This document shows positions 38,761-50,225 of a stretch of DNA of 64,000 bases, piece after piece; position 1 is the stretch's first letter, and each line of letters begins with the position of its first letter. Under the pieces are notes generated by a model. The model was given only the letters and a program-made list of their open reading frames with translations. It made no database searches and was not told the DNA's origin. The stretch is from Onchocerca volvulus (Eukaryota; Nematoda; Chromadorea; Rhabditida; Onchocercidae). Location of the stretch: positions 17,134,581 to 17,198,580 of the forward strand of contig HG738137.1 in the NCBI GenBank assembly GCA_000499405.2, read 5' to 3'. The translations under genes were made by a program, and so were the position numbers.

Positions 38761-39399
38761 TCGAAAGATTTAAAAGGTCAAAAGTTCGTAGCTGTAATCA
38801 GTTGAGATCAACACAGTTGTTGGACAAAGCGGCAATTTGATAGTTTAGCTGAGGCAGTTCAGTAAGAACGTAATTTCGAAGTACTGATATTACAATGCCA
38901 TAATAATAATTAGAGGCAATATTGTAGCCTTAGTTTTGTAATACATCTCCAGTTTAAGAATACTATTTCTTTTATCTCTCTTTGGGAGTTACTATTTCAT
39001 ATCTAACGATTTTAGTTAAAGTGGCATGGTTTGGTACCGTTCTTAGCATTGTTTCTGAAATAGAATTAAATAATCTAGTGAGTAAAAGCAGGGTAGAAAC
39101 AATATCTTCTTGTTATATTTCTCTCTCGAATTTGAATTTATGGTATTGAGTTAAAGATGTAATAGGTAAACTTTAGACGGTGATTTACATCCTTCATGGA
39201 ATGAAGAGATTTCTAATACAAGAGTTGTGAAAAGGGGAAGAAATAATCGTTCACAAGAATTGTAAAATACATCTTATTAAAAGGCGATAGCGAATTAATC
39301 GACATCGAAGAATAATTTTGTTTATTTGGTCTTTACTTGACCCTTCGTTTATTTCTTGCATCGATAATATGACTACTGAATTTAGTTAGATTAGTAAAA

Positions 39400-40391
39400 A
39401 TGAGTGCGTCATCGATAAGTAAAGCTGCTTTGGAACGTAAATTCATTGAATGTGGTGAACGCGACCGGATGAAAGATCTGTTTTTACGAAGGTTGCGAGA
39501 AAGTGGCTGGATCAAAGAAGTTGAAAATATGTGTCGGATTTATATACAAAACAAGGTTGGTAATGAAACTTTTTTACTGTCAAGTTAAATTTATAAGTTT
39601 TCCATTTGTTTTCCTTTCCTAGAAGTAATAAGCAATAAATAATGACATTACTCCAAGTACTGGATGAGCAAAGGTGTTACTCTTACAATAGCTACTAAGT
39701 ACTTTCCTATATTACTTTCCTATAGAACACTTTAAAATAATTCCTATACTGATGCACTAACCATATGTGATTGTATAAAGAAATTACTGTTGTAAAATTG
39801 TCGAAGTTTGACTGAAAAAGTGAAAAATACGAAAGTAATCATTTTGATTTCCAATTGTTTTTTGAAAAAGTTAATTGGACTTTTATAAGTGTCGAAAAAA
39901 TTACATAGAGACGAATAATTTCTATGTAATTTTACTATTCGTCTGATAATATAAATAATTTTAGCACAAGAGAAAACTTGACATATATATATTGTTCCTA
40001 CCTTAAAAATCAGAAATTCAGTACCGATGTTGCATTTTCATAGGCATTTTGTTCTTTTTCTTTTTGAAATTTATATATCTTTTTCGTTTCTGTTCATTTC
40101 AGCATCTTTAAAGTGGTAAGTGTTAGTATAAATATATTAATGGAACTGTTCTTTTGGAAAAAGTCCATCTTTATTAGCACAACCTCCTAATTTCCTAAAA
40201 GTTACCACTTTATGCATAGATGATATCTGCTATTTTCGGATTTTTCGATCTCTTTTCAGGACATCGAGCAGCTAACACTCGATGATATATTGAGCGATGT
40301 AAGAGTACGAGCCATACAAGCAGTACCAGATGAAGTGAAACGTGAACTGATGCACTGTATTCGTTCTTCTTTACAACAGCAGTTTGTTTAA
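39400..40391 (+). CDS. ENY2: ENY2 (Sus1) paralogue, diverged copy 2
   Basis: Exons 39400-39555 and 40260-40391 have the same phases and splice signals as copy 1 and give 95 aa. The frame is intact. Against copy 1 it has Glu-Asp, Leu-Phe, Gln-Arg, Val-Ile, Glu-Lys and Val-Ile in exon 1. Exon 2 has Gly-Asp, Val-Leu, Glu-Asp, Val-Ile, Arg-Ile, Arg-Gln and Phe-Ser, and the C-terminus is shortened to QQQFV. Only about three coding changes are silent. Several altered positions are conserved in the family, so the product may be impaired or specialised. AATAAA is at 40699-40704. It runs convergently with RPL3, with stops about 0.6 kb apart. Confidence 0.85.
40103..40115 (+). other. Candidate poison microexon in ENY2 intron (copy 2)
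   Basis: Identical 13 nt with TTCATTTCAG before and GTAAGT after, as in copy 1, although neighbouring intron sequence just upstream has diverged. Confidence 0.5.
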
Positions 40392-41020
40392 TGATCTCAG
40401 AGTCTTAATCTTCCTTTTTGTCACCGTATATATTCATATGGCTGGTTGATTTTTTCTTATCAACCTCCCTGAAATTTCTGGGAACATGCGTCGCTTTTGT
40501 TCTCACTCATATTTTCAATATTTGATGTTAAAAATTGATGGAAATTGCAAACCGTGTCGAATACTGCTTTTGAATTGGTCATATTGTTTGTGGCATAATC
40601 ACCCTTTCATTTCATATTTCTTTTTAATGTTTTCTAAGTAATTTTGTGCATATTGTCCACTCGTAAATCTGTCTAATGCATTCAGTATTTGTGTTACAAA
40701 TAAATATGTCTATGTGCAACAGTCCTCAATGCTTACTCATGACGCAAATAATGGCAAAGACTTGAAGAGCCCGAAGTCAGTGAAATATTCTTCCATTTCT
40801 TATCTCTCATGGATACCGCTACATCTTGAAGTTTTGCTTTCATACCAATTGTTTATTGTTATGATTTGAGAGGGGGTCATAAAAAAAAAATACAAACCTG
40901 AGTGAACTAATACTCCACAGTTGTTTGGAAAAGTTGGAATGTGCAGTATGAATATGTAAAGAACGTAATTTATTTTGCAACAAAAATTATAACAATAAAC
41001 TTAATCAGCTACTGCAGTGA

Positions 41021-43592
41021 TCAAGCAGTGACAAAATCCTTCTTCAGTTTGCCCATGAATGCCTTCTTTTCCGCATGTGTCTGGAACCGGCCATGACCAA
41101 ACTTGGAGCTGGTATCGATCCATTTCAAGTTAATTTTCTCGTAAGCAAAACGTTTCGTCTGCGTAATTAGAGATTTCCTTAATGTAATAGGCCTTTTCTT
41201 TGAGCCCATACAGCAACCTCGAATTAGAACGAAATCCTGGTTCACCAATCCGTAGTGCGGAAAGCCTCCCTGGAATTTTCATAATTATAAGAAGTAAAAA
41301 ACAACCATCTAACTGTATGGAAAAAATCAAGTAAGTCGAATCAATTGCATTCAGTTTGGCGATTCTCAGCACATTAATACGCTGAATTGCAGACTATTAT
41401 CATCACTATGCGATGTGAGTTTATATCATTTTCATTTACTTACAAATCATTGTTACTTACCATAGGATTAACGCTCTTCTCTGTAATATCATAGTCCGTA
41501 CCACCGTTTCTTTTGCCCTCTTCGATTAGACAAGATTTTCCTATTCGATATACTTTCTTATTGACTTCCGTACGATGATGATAACCTTTTTGACCAGCAC
41601 GAGCTACCGTGAACTGTACACGAGATGGATGCCAAGCTCCGATACAGGCGACCTAAACCATAGCATTTATTAGTATTACAAGAAAAAATGGAAAAACTAT
41701 TTCCTCTTTTGGAAAAAAATGAATGGCTCAGCTTCAATATATCAACACGAGACATTTAGTCCACTACTTTCATTTGGTTTAATACATCATTGCCATGGAA
41801 CTACTGCACAAAAAAATGTCACCTTGCGAAGACCTTTATGTGTCTTTCGTGGAAGTTTTTTCGTATGCCAACGACTTGTAACACCTTTGAAACCTTTTCC
41901 TTTGGTAACGCCAATAACATCAATCATTTCATCTTGGGCGAATACCGAATCCACAGGTACCTGAGTGTAAGAAATTAATTCTGCTTCCTTGAAAAATAAA
42001 TAAATAAATATATATACATATAATGAAGTTGGTAAAGATAAGAAACACTACATATTAGCTAGTAATCTGAAAAAAAAAAACCTGTTTTTCGAAATGTTCA
42101 TAAGCCCAATCAACTTTTTCGGGAACTGTACCGCCATTTACTTGTATTTCCATAATGTGCGCTTTTTTTTCCCGGTGCTTCATAACTTTCATCTGCAAAT
42201 TCGACACTGAACAAAGAACTTTGTGCAAAGCATATGGTAAACAAATGAATTAAAAAAAAAAAAAAAAAAAAAAAAGACAAACCTGTGTATGCGCAATGAC
42301 ACGAATTACCGAACAGTATTTCTTCATCTTGGCCAAATCAGCTTGTATCGATTTCATGCCATCCTCATCCTGCCATTTCTTCGCATGCTTTTGAAATGCC
42401 TTCTTTTTGGATGAATTCCTGTGGAATATGAGAACTCTAACAGTGTAAAAGCAAAGAACAAAAGCTCCACGCTTTTTACGCTGTTTCTGTGGCCTTCATG
42501 TTACGTCCACAATACATGTAACAGCGGAAGGTCGGTTCTCCTAGATCCGAAGTTACTACTCATGCAAACGCAGTTGCAGAGGAGAGTGGGAGAATATTTT
42601 CAAAAACCACGCACTGAGGTAACCCACGTCACTTAAATTGTTGTAAAATAACAAGGAGCCAAGCAGACCATCATGTTAAGAAATGAAAGCTCAGAAGGAA
42701 GGCAGCATATAGTGGACTGTTGATATCTTCACAACCAGTAAGTATGCTCTTAGTCTCTCATCATAGCTTTCTGAACATTTTTTTCGGCTATAAAGAACAA
42801 GTCAGAATCGAACCCACGACATTCATTTGTATACTTTTTTATCCATAACACTATGTAAACCACTTTCCAGAATCAATCTCGTGAATTTAACTAATGTTAT
42901 TTCAAAGTTCTAACAGATCCAATCATAATGAAATATAAAAATTCGTACTGTAAACGCGGATTCCCCCTCCAAACTTCAAATACTTATTCATCCTTTTAAA
43001 TTTCATAAAGAAAATGACTCATATCGATTAAATGTACCAATTTTTGTAGAAACGTCGTCGGCAGTCTTCTGATAGATGTTCAGCCCAAACCGTTTTGAAC
43101 TGTCGTGGACCGCGCGGTGTATCGATGTATCCCACTACACCAACGATTATCATCGGAGGTGTTTCCAAAACTGTTACCGCTTCAACAACTTCTTTTTTAT
43201 TAACCTTTGATCCTGGCTTATCGACCTGTAATGTACCGCATATTTGGATCCTATTAATAGTTACAAAACCACAGAATGAACAAATACGAAGCACTCAGTC
43301 CAATAGGGAACATTTTATAGCTAATCACTATGTTACTCATATAACAGTCAATGAATTCATCATTGTGCATTGATCATTAATACGAACACAAAAAATCAAC
43401 ATTAGAAAATGATACCTCACGAACAATATGAGTCATGCCAGCTTTAAAACCCATAAATGCAGTTAAATGAATCGGTTTCGAGGGATCATCTTTGGGAAAA
43501 GCCTTAACTTTCCCACGATGGCGCTTCGAGCGCTTTTTCGGTGTAAAACCCATCGATCCATGTCGTGGAGCCGAAAATTTACGATGAGACAT
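41021..43592 (-). CDS. rpl-3: 60S ribosomal protein L3 (uL3), complete
   Basis: Large-subunit ribosomal protein near the peptidyl transferase centre. Seven minus-strand exons: 43416-43592, 43038-43225, 42283-42418, 42082-42192, 41823-41960, 41461-41652, 41021-41269. All phases join to 396 aa, close to the 403 aa of vertebrate RPL3. Hallmarks: [16 protein letters not shown] at the start; [58 protein letters not shown], containing the Trp finger and conserved His; [38 protein letters not shown] at the end. A TTTTCAG at 43608-43614 suggests an SL leader. AATAAA (plus-strand TTTATT near 40969) lies about 45 bases past the stop. Intron 2 holds a tRNA-like repeat. Its last exon is duplicated at 29316-29564. 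Confidence 0.98.
42795..42870 (-). repeat. tRNA-like sequence with B box (SINE or tRNA relic)
   Basis: On the minus strand GTGGTTTACATAGTGTTATGG, a degenerate A-box region, is followed about 35 bases later by GTCGTGGGTTCGATTCTGAC, which carries a near-perfect B box (42804-42814). I cannot form a matching acceptor stem, so it is not a normal tRNA. It lies in RPL3 intron 2 next to GC-richer sequence (42440-42720) and may be the head of a tRNA-derived SINE. Confidence 0.5.
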
Positions 43593-43603
43593 CGCAAGTC
43601 CGA

Positions 43604-43614
43604 TTAACTGAAAA
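43604..43614 (-). promoter_or_regulatory. Candidate SL trans-splice acceptor of RPL3
   Basis: CACTTTTCAG on the minus strand ends at 43608, 15 bases before the ATG at 43592, with no upstream coding exon. Confidence 0.5.
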
Positions 43615-46600
43615 GTGATTCATTCCTTGATTATTTTCACTATTTACTTTTAAACGTGGCAATATTACACTAATACGTATATAAAAGAGGAAAATACTTC
43701 TGCATGTATGCATTTCACTATCTAAGACTGCTTTATACACCATAGATAGTTAATCAATGAAACATCAAAACTCGCTGTTAATAGCATAAATCCTCAAAAT
43801 TTCTTTCAGCGTTCAATTATTATGCTGATCTTACATTCAATTTATCAGTAATCATTAGCACAAGGGTATATGAAACTGAATGTGTAAGTTAGTTACAATA
43901 TACTATGTTTGAAATCAAACATTGGAGCTATCCAAAAATGTTCATTTCCCAGTTTAAAAAAAAAAAGAAAGAAAGTGGAAATGAGATATTTCAAGAACAA
44001 ACTGGAACTTTTTAAAATAAATTAAATGTTTCCAATCATAAAACTTATGGCCTAAAATTTTCTCCAAAATTCATGTTAGGAATAGAGAACAAGGATATTC
44101 AAAAGAAAAAAAAATGCAATATCTATCATTTTCTGAAGTTAGCCATAAACTACAAGCAACATCTTGCTTTCAATACAAAATATCGCAGCAATAAAAATAA
44201 ATGCCTAAAATTCAGAAACATCACAACGATTTGCCCAAAACGATCGAGAAAGAGTGGAATTATATGATCCATTTTTTTTTTCCTCTCATTTGTTCTTATC
44301 GAGTAAATACTTCAATATCGGAAAATTTCAATGATCAGAAAAAGTGGAGAATTAAGGAAATCTATTGCCGAAATGTATCAATGTTTCCTGTTCATTTTCT
44401 CTCCAATCATATTATATTAAAAATATCATTTCTTTTTTGAATTTACTAGATGGAATCCACTGCTTCAGGATCTACTGTCTCAGAATCCATTTGTTTCTTC
44501 TATTTAGAAGCTCATCCAATATTATTTTTTACTAACAGAAAGAAGTGAAAAATGTTGATTTATTCATACTAGAAAACTTCACTTTGTTTTATTAATTTTT
44601 TCTGAAGCCATTAATCCTTCTCCTAAGCAATCAAAAATTAAATTCAGGGAAAATTCATTCTAAAAATTGAAGGAAATGAAATCTATAATTACGACTTGCA
44701 CAGTGAATTTCAAGATTTTATTTTCTCGCATGTCCACAGAGACTGCTACAATAATTCATCTTATTACAAATCACCCACGCACGTCACCATTCACGTACGC
44801 CATCACCCACACCCAAACCGCTCCAGTCATTAAGACACCAACCAACTAATCAGACGTCGACCGAAATAAAAGTCTCCCACATTTTCCGCCAATTTCCTTT
44901 TTAGGACTCTACTACAGCAAGCAGGATATCAATTCGAGACAATATTTCGCTAATACAACTTCATAGCCTAATCAAAAAGACTATGTTATCTTGATAATGT
45001 CGAAATGAAAATCCAATGTCTCTCCTCATTGAATTTACATAATTTACATGATAAGATGGCGTGAAATCGTTTAGCACTAATTGCAAAGGAATTCTAATAG
45101 AAATATCACTTTATTTTCATTACATCATCATAATCTTTAATCATACGAATTGATCCGATAGTAAAAATTTTGGAGCAAAAATTAACACTTTAAAAGTAGT
45201 GATAACAGCAAGTGATAGTAATGAATAATCTTTCACTTTTCCATCTCTTAACGGATTATTTTTTTTTCCTTTCTTACATATATATCTGAAATTACCCTTT
45301 ATAAGAATAATTGGAAGTTTTATAATTATACGAATAAATTAAGTCATATCATCAACTATATTCAGAAGATGGGGAAAAAGTAATATTTTAAAAGAATTAA
45401 TTGGAAATTATATTGTTTAGATTTCGGTCATAAAGTATAACTCATTAATTTCCTCAAATTAGTCGAAAGTTCGATCGATAGCTGATTAATTTGATTGCTT
45501 CCCTTTTATCATATAAAAGCTAGAACATAGTTTGTGATAAAAGATAGAAATATATCAAAATGCTTTCAATAATTTTTTTTTTAGTTTGCTTAAGATAATC
45601 TATGAAAATAATTCTGTGTTTCGATGGAAGACATTCAGAAGAAGATATGAAAAGGTTTCCCGTAATTCTGAAGTACTATGTGGGGAACACAGCCAAGTAT
45701 TAATCTTCAAAATATAAGATTCCAGGCTAATTATTTATTTCAATTAACCTTTAAATTGAACTTTCAATCGAATCAAACTTTTCGACTGATTTGAAAAATG
45801 AAATGATTTAGCAAATGCTTAATTTGCGAATGAATCTTCATGAAATGTGATATTTTCATAGACCCTTACTGTAGGCAAATTCATATCAGGCAAATTGAAA
45901 TGATGAAGAGTGTAATTTTACAGAAGATTAGGTTTCAATAAAAGAACTGTTTAATTTATGGATCAAATTTAATTCAGATCAATTTACCATTAATGTAAAC
46001 GGATTAAAAATCAATTTAATGGTTCTATAATCGATGTACTTTTTTTTTTTTAGCCATTTCATTTATTTTTCAATCATTTTCAGGTTTAGTTTTTTCTTCC
46101 TATAGAATTTTGCTGTCAATTACTTTTTGTTATCAACTAATTTTAATTATCATTCGAATCCCTTTCACTATTTTTTTCTACAGTGATTCATCATTTCTTT
46201 CAAACATACCAAATTTCACCGATCGTTTAAATTAATCAATAGATTTTATATTAATCTAATATTTTTAAAGCATAGCAAATTTGTTAAAAATTATAGAATG
46301 TATTTGCATCGAAGAAGAGGGAAATTCAACGAATATTAATTTAAAAACTTTATGGATATTTCTTTTTATCAATATTTCAATTTCTTGCTCACTTTTTATA
46401 CATTTAATACAATCATAATTTTAGTCAATTAAATTCAATTAAATGGACAAACAGCATTGATTATTGAGTAATAATATATGAATTTGAATTTAAATTATTC
46501 TCTGATTTATTCCCAACAATTCACAATTCGACAAAATTCCCACAATAAGAAATAAATGACAACGATTGCTTTTGATGATATGCAAAAAAAAAGAACGGAA

Positions 46601-47372
46601 AAACGAGAAGAAAATATAAACTGAAGATAAGTGCAAGTTTATATTGTTGAGAAATGTTCGTCAACTATGCCTTTCGCCCTACAACTATCAATACATTACA
46701 CTGATTCATCAACAAATTTCGAGAAATTTTAAACTATATGAATCGGATGATATCATCCAATTTCGTCGTTTATAAATGATCAATTTAAGAAAAAGATCGA
46801 GTTCATCTCAATTTTGATCTATATTGGTGCTCATAATCTTTATCTCTGCGATATCATTATACTTCATTCTCGATTCTTTTTACTATTAAACGTCTACTAA
46901 TCCGTTATTACATTTTAATTTAGAAAATTTAAATTTTTTTTTTTTTTTTTCATAGTATCAATAGTTAGATAATAATGGATTTGGATCTTTATTTAATTAT
47001 TTCTTTTTATTCGTTGCTTTCTGCCAAAAACCATTTCCGAAAGCAATTAGTCACTTTCTATAAAATTTCTCATTATTCGTTTCTTCCCTGTTGAATACTA
47101 TCAAAAATACAGGCATGCTGTGATATTTGTTTTGATTACACTTTCTTTTTCTCTTTCCATCTTTCCATTTAACAGAAAAAACTCGTTGCTCTTTTCTTAA
47201 ATACTATCATCATCGAGTGCTCTTTTTCATCATTTTTTTTGCTTCGTAGTTTCAAATATTTCACGGTATTTCACCAAATTGCTCAGTTAATCAATACAAT
47301 TGATCCGTGCATGCAAGAAAATCATTTAGAATATTGATCATCTTGTCAAAAAAATCCGAAAGATGGAACTAT

Positions 47373-47528
47373 TGTAAACAAGGAGTATTAAAGATCAAGA
47401 AGTGCGAAGATAGTTTCAAAGGGACCAACAAGCCGATAAACATTTTACCGCCAAAACGATAAACAAAGGACAAACATGTTCATCGATTTGTTCATCCCTT
47501 TGAAACTGTCTCGCACTCCTTGACCTCA
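47373..47528. mobile_element. Complete foldback MITE-like element, copy C
   Basis: The left arm, TATTGTAAACAAGGAGTATT to TAGTTTCAAAGGGA, is matched by the inverted right arm, whose complement reads TATTGTAAGCAGAAGTCTTT to CAGTTTCAAAGGGA, over about 54 bases with scattered mismatches. The short centre holds CCGCCAAAACGATAAACAAA. There is no coding sequence. This is the only one of the three copies with both arms. Confidence 0.8.
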
Positions 47529-47818
47529 AAGACTTCTGCTTACAATAACTATTTCTTTCAGATTTCGTCTAAACATCTTATCTATCCAGTGATATCCTTC
47601 TCTATTTGACTTTGCCATTTCTCATCTAACATTTTGAAATATTCAATTGCAAAAAAAAAAAAATAAAAATCATTAAAAAAAGTAAATTTGAACATTATAT
47701 TAACTATATTGAATGATTTCTATTTTTATTTATTAAATAGCAACATATTTTATTAATTAATGTATTTTATTTGTCATGTCTAGTATTACTTTATAAATTA
47801 AATTATTAATATAACTGT

Positions 47819-47826
47819 ATTTCAGC
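47819..47826 (+). promoter_or_regulatory. Candidate SL trans-splice acceptor of the MOLO-1-like gene
   Basis: TATTTCAG ends at 47825 and the ATG begins at 47827, which leaves a one-base 5' UTR. Such a start is only usable with a trans-spliced leader. Confidence 0.55.
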
Positions 47827-50225
47827 ATGTGGAATGATAAATTATTAGTACTATTACTAATCATTCAACTTTGTTTTGCTCAACAAAAAGCAATCGATAA
47901 TTTTCCAAATCCTCGTACCAATGGTTTCAGTAAATGTGGATTGAAATCGAAAGGATATGTGTGTGATCCAGAGAAAGTTAATTTTTTGCAATTTTTCACA
48001 TACTTATCAATTATTTTTATTGTATCAAATTTTCATTATTATTTACTCAAAATAATTTCCGGAAAATCTCAAAATTAATAGAAAAGTTTTATTGATAGAA
48101 AATGATATTGCTTAAATTTGGCAAACTACCACATATTCAGCATTTTAGCTATTCATAGCTACAAAATATTTGAAGAAACAGAATCAAAAATAAAAAATAG
48201 AATCGTTGAAACGATTGAAAAATGATGAATGATAAAATTCATCAGATTCCGTTTCTTCGAATCTTTAGTAGCAATTTAGTGGAATATTTCTCATTATTCG
48301 TAGCTTTAAATTCGTTGCTTTAAAATATTTCATTGATGAAATATTATTATGATAAAATTTTAAAAAATATTCTAGCAACTTACTGAACAAGAAAGATATC
48401 GATTAAATAATGATTTACTCAAACTATCACGACGAACATCGGGTGATCGTGGTGTAGATTTTTGTACTACAAAAGGTGTTGATGCCACGTTATTCATCAC
48501 AAAACAGGTCATCAAAATATTTTGCATTTACAGAAATAATTGTATGAAGAGAATTTATTGAAAAATAATTAAAATTTGTTCTCTTTGTAGTTTTTAATTG
48601 TTGGTTATTTTTATTTCTTTCATTTCCTTCTTTTTTTTTTTTTTTATCTTTATCTTTTCTATACTAAAATTAGAAATAGCATATATTTCGAATATTAATC
48701 GAAGATTTGGTAATCATTTTTGATTTATAATATTAAAAGTTTGTACTATTTGCATAAATTCAAATTTTAACAATTTTAATAATACCAAATCTGTTAGTCT
48801 CGAATTTTACCAAACGGCAAATTTGTTCAACTGATATAGTAGAAATTCAAAGAATGCTAAAATTTAAATTTTATTTAAAAATATTAAAAATGCTAGAAAA
48901 ATTATCAGATTAAAATAACAGATAGAAACAAATATTTTTAGGGTAATGAGCAGTTAGCCCGTCAGTTGAATAATTTTTGGGCTATCGATGGACAATGTAA
49001 AAAATCTCTCGTTTTCGTCCTTTCGACCAATGACCATCGCTTGTATTATTCAGCCGATGAACATGCTCCCATATGTTTGTTTACTTTTCCAAAAATTTTA
49101 ATCAATTTTTCTCTCATAACCGAAATAATTACATGACATCGAAACGATTAGCAAATTTTTTATTTCTCCTAAAAATTTCATGAAATACATTAAGAATACT
49201 ATTATTGATTGGTTGATGATAAATCGAGTGATGCAAATTATCAACAATTTCATCAATTAAATGAATTAAGCAAAACAATTCAATGAATATTCATATTTGA
49301 TTTCTATTTCCATAATTATCTAAATAGATTATGATAACACTCTAAATAATGAGTTGTCTAAATGAATGTTATATTTTAAATCAATAAAAGATTGAAAATT
49401 TGTAAAGATTTATAGCTTTTTTTTTTTTTTTTTTTTGGATAGTTTAGTAATTAAACGATTTCTACATTTCACAAGGCATTTATAATGTTAAGTGGAAAAT
49501 TTGCAATTTAAAAAGAAAATTGCAAACCATATATGTCAAAGAAACAATTTATAATTTCAAATTTTAAATAAATTCTATCATTTATTCAATTTAAATTTAA
49601 TTTTTAGCTACCAATAGTTTCCGAGCAATAGTTAATAAATACCAGCAACTTTTAAACGAAGATAAATTTACAATGGCTTTGACGGCGATATTTGCGGAAC
49701 TTGGTGAAGCTGTTCAAGACAACAGTAAAGACAGAATAAAACCAGGTTATTTATGCAAATTTGATTATAATCTGAATTCTTAAACAATCAAAACGTATAT
49801 AAAATAGCAAAAATTGAAAATCTTTTTGTGAGACATAAATTTGTGTGTTTTTCAAAAGCATGCAATTTTTCTGATTTCCACGTAGATTATTTGATATCGA
49901 AATATATTAATGTATGGAATGTCATTATGAAATTTAGAAAAATGATATTTTAAAATTTGATGAATCAGTCCAAGTCTTATTCTCCTGTTTTAAATTTTAG
50001 TATTAGAAGAAAATAGAAATTAAATTCTTAAAATGATCTTTCAACTATACCAAATTATATAATGATTTAAACTGAAAAATTCTTCAAATTGTGAATAAAT
50101 TACAACTGATGTTGAGAATATTTTTAGATCATGAATATGAAAACTCAGTGGGTACTCCGCAAATTAGCGTTCTTGCATATTTTATGATAATTTTATTAAT
50201 TGTGTTACATTTACTTGCTGCATAA
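47827..50225 (+). CDS. MOLO-1-like membrane protein (TPM-fold domain)
   Basis: Resembles MOLO-1, a single-pass auxiliary protein of levamisole-type acetylcholine receptors in C. elegans. Exons 47827-47976, 48376-48507, 48942-49074, 49608-49745 and 50128-50225 join in phase to 216 aa. A signal peptide (LLVLLLIIQLCFA) is followed by FPNPRTNGFSKCGL and YVCDPEK, the N-terminal signature of the family. GVDFCTTKGVDATLF, QLARQLNNFWAIDGQC and SLVFVLSTNDHRLYYS fit its TPM-like domain. A C-terminal membrane segment (VLAYFMIILLIVLHLL) follows a short acidic stalk. Predicted topology is outside-in with almost no cytoplasmic tail. TTTCAG ends one base before the ATG, a likely SL acceptor. Several paralogues exist in nematodes, so I give no symbol. 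Confidence 0.85.

Larger units (their letters stand above)
33431..38945. other. Intergenic 5.5 kb, simple repeats
   Basis: No gene I can support. Weak exon-like pieces are LTVTVAIACVPLIFSIFHIV after TCAAACAG at about 35848-35916 (plus), followed by stop and AATAAA, and HDEENLVLLIAGLTVLINTS near 35530-35600 (minus). Neither joins other exons. Contains a 27-bp tandem duplication, a GT microsatellite and a dispersed-repeat copy. Confidence 0.5.
38946..41405. repeat. Segmental duplication, copy 2 (ENY2 + RPL3 3' end)
   Basis: Counterpart of 27200-29698 in the same orientation. It ends within intron 6 of the complete RPL3 gene, so the RPL3 part here is native and the other copy derived. For ENY2 the reverse looks true, since copy 1 is closer to consensus. 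Gene conversion or a more complex history may be involved. Confidence 0.95.
43593..47826. other. Intergenic 4.2 kb
   Basis: Only short Lys/Asn/Ile-rich frames without splice context. The C-rich patch at 44760-44900 gives a Thr/Pro-rich frame that I do not believe is coding. Contains the foldback element at 47373-47528. Confidence 0.55.

Noticed and set aside
41558..41964. Several frames on both strands
   Set aside because: Out-of-frame or antisense readings of RPL3 exons 5 and 6.
43095..43373. 92-codon plus frame opposite RPL3 exon 2
   Set aside because: Antisense shadow of a well-conserved RPL3 exon.
44667..44849. Thr/Pro-rich plus frame in a C-rich patch
   Set aside because: No splice sites or family; low-complexity CAC/ACC repeats explain it.
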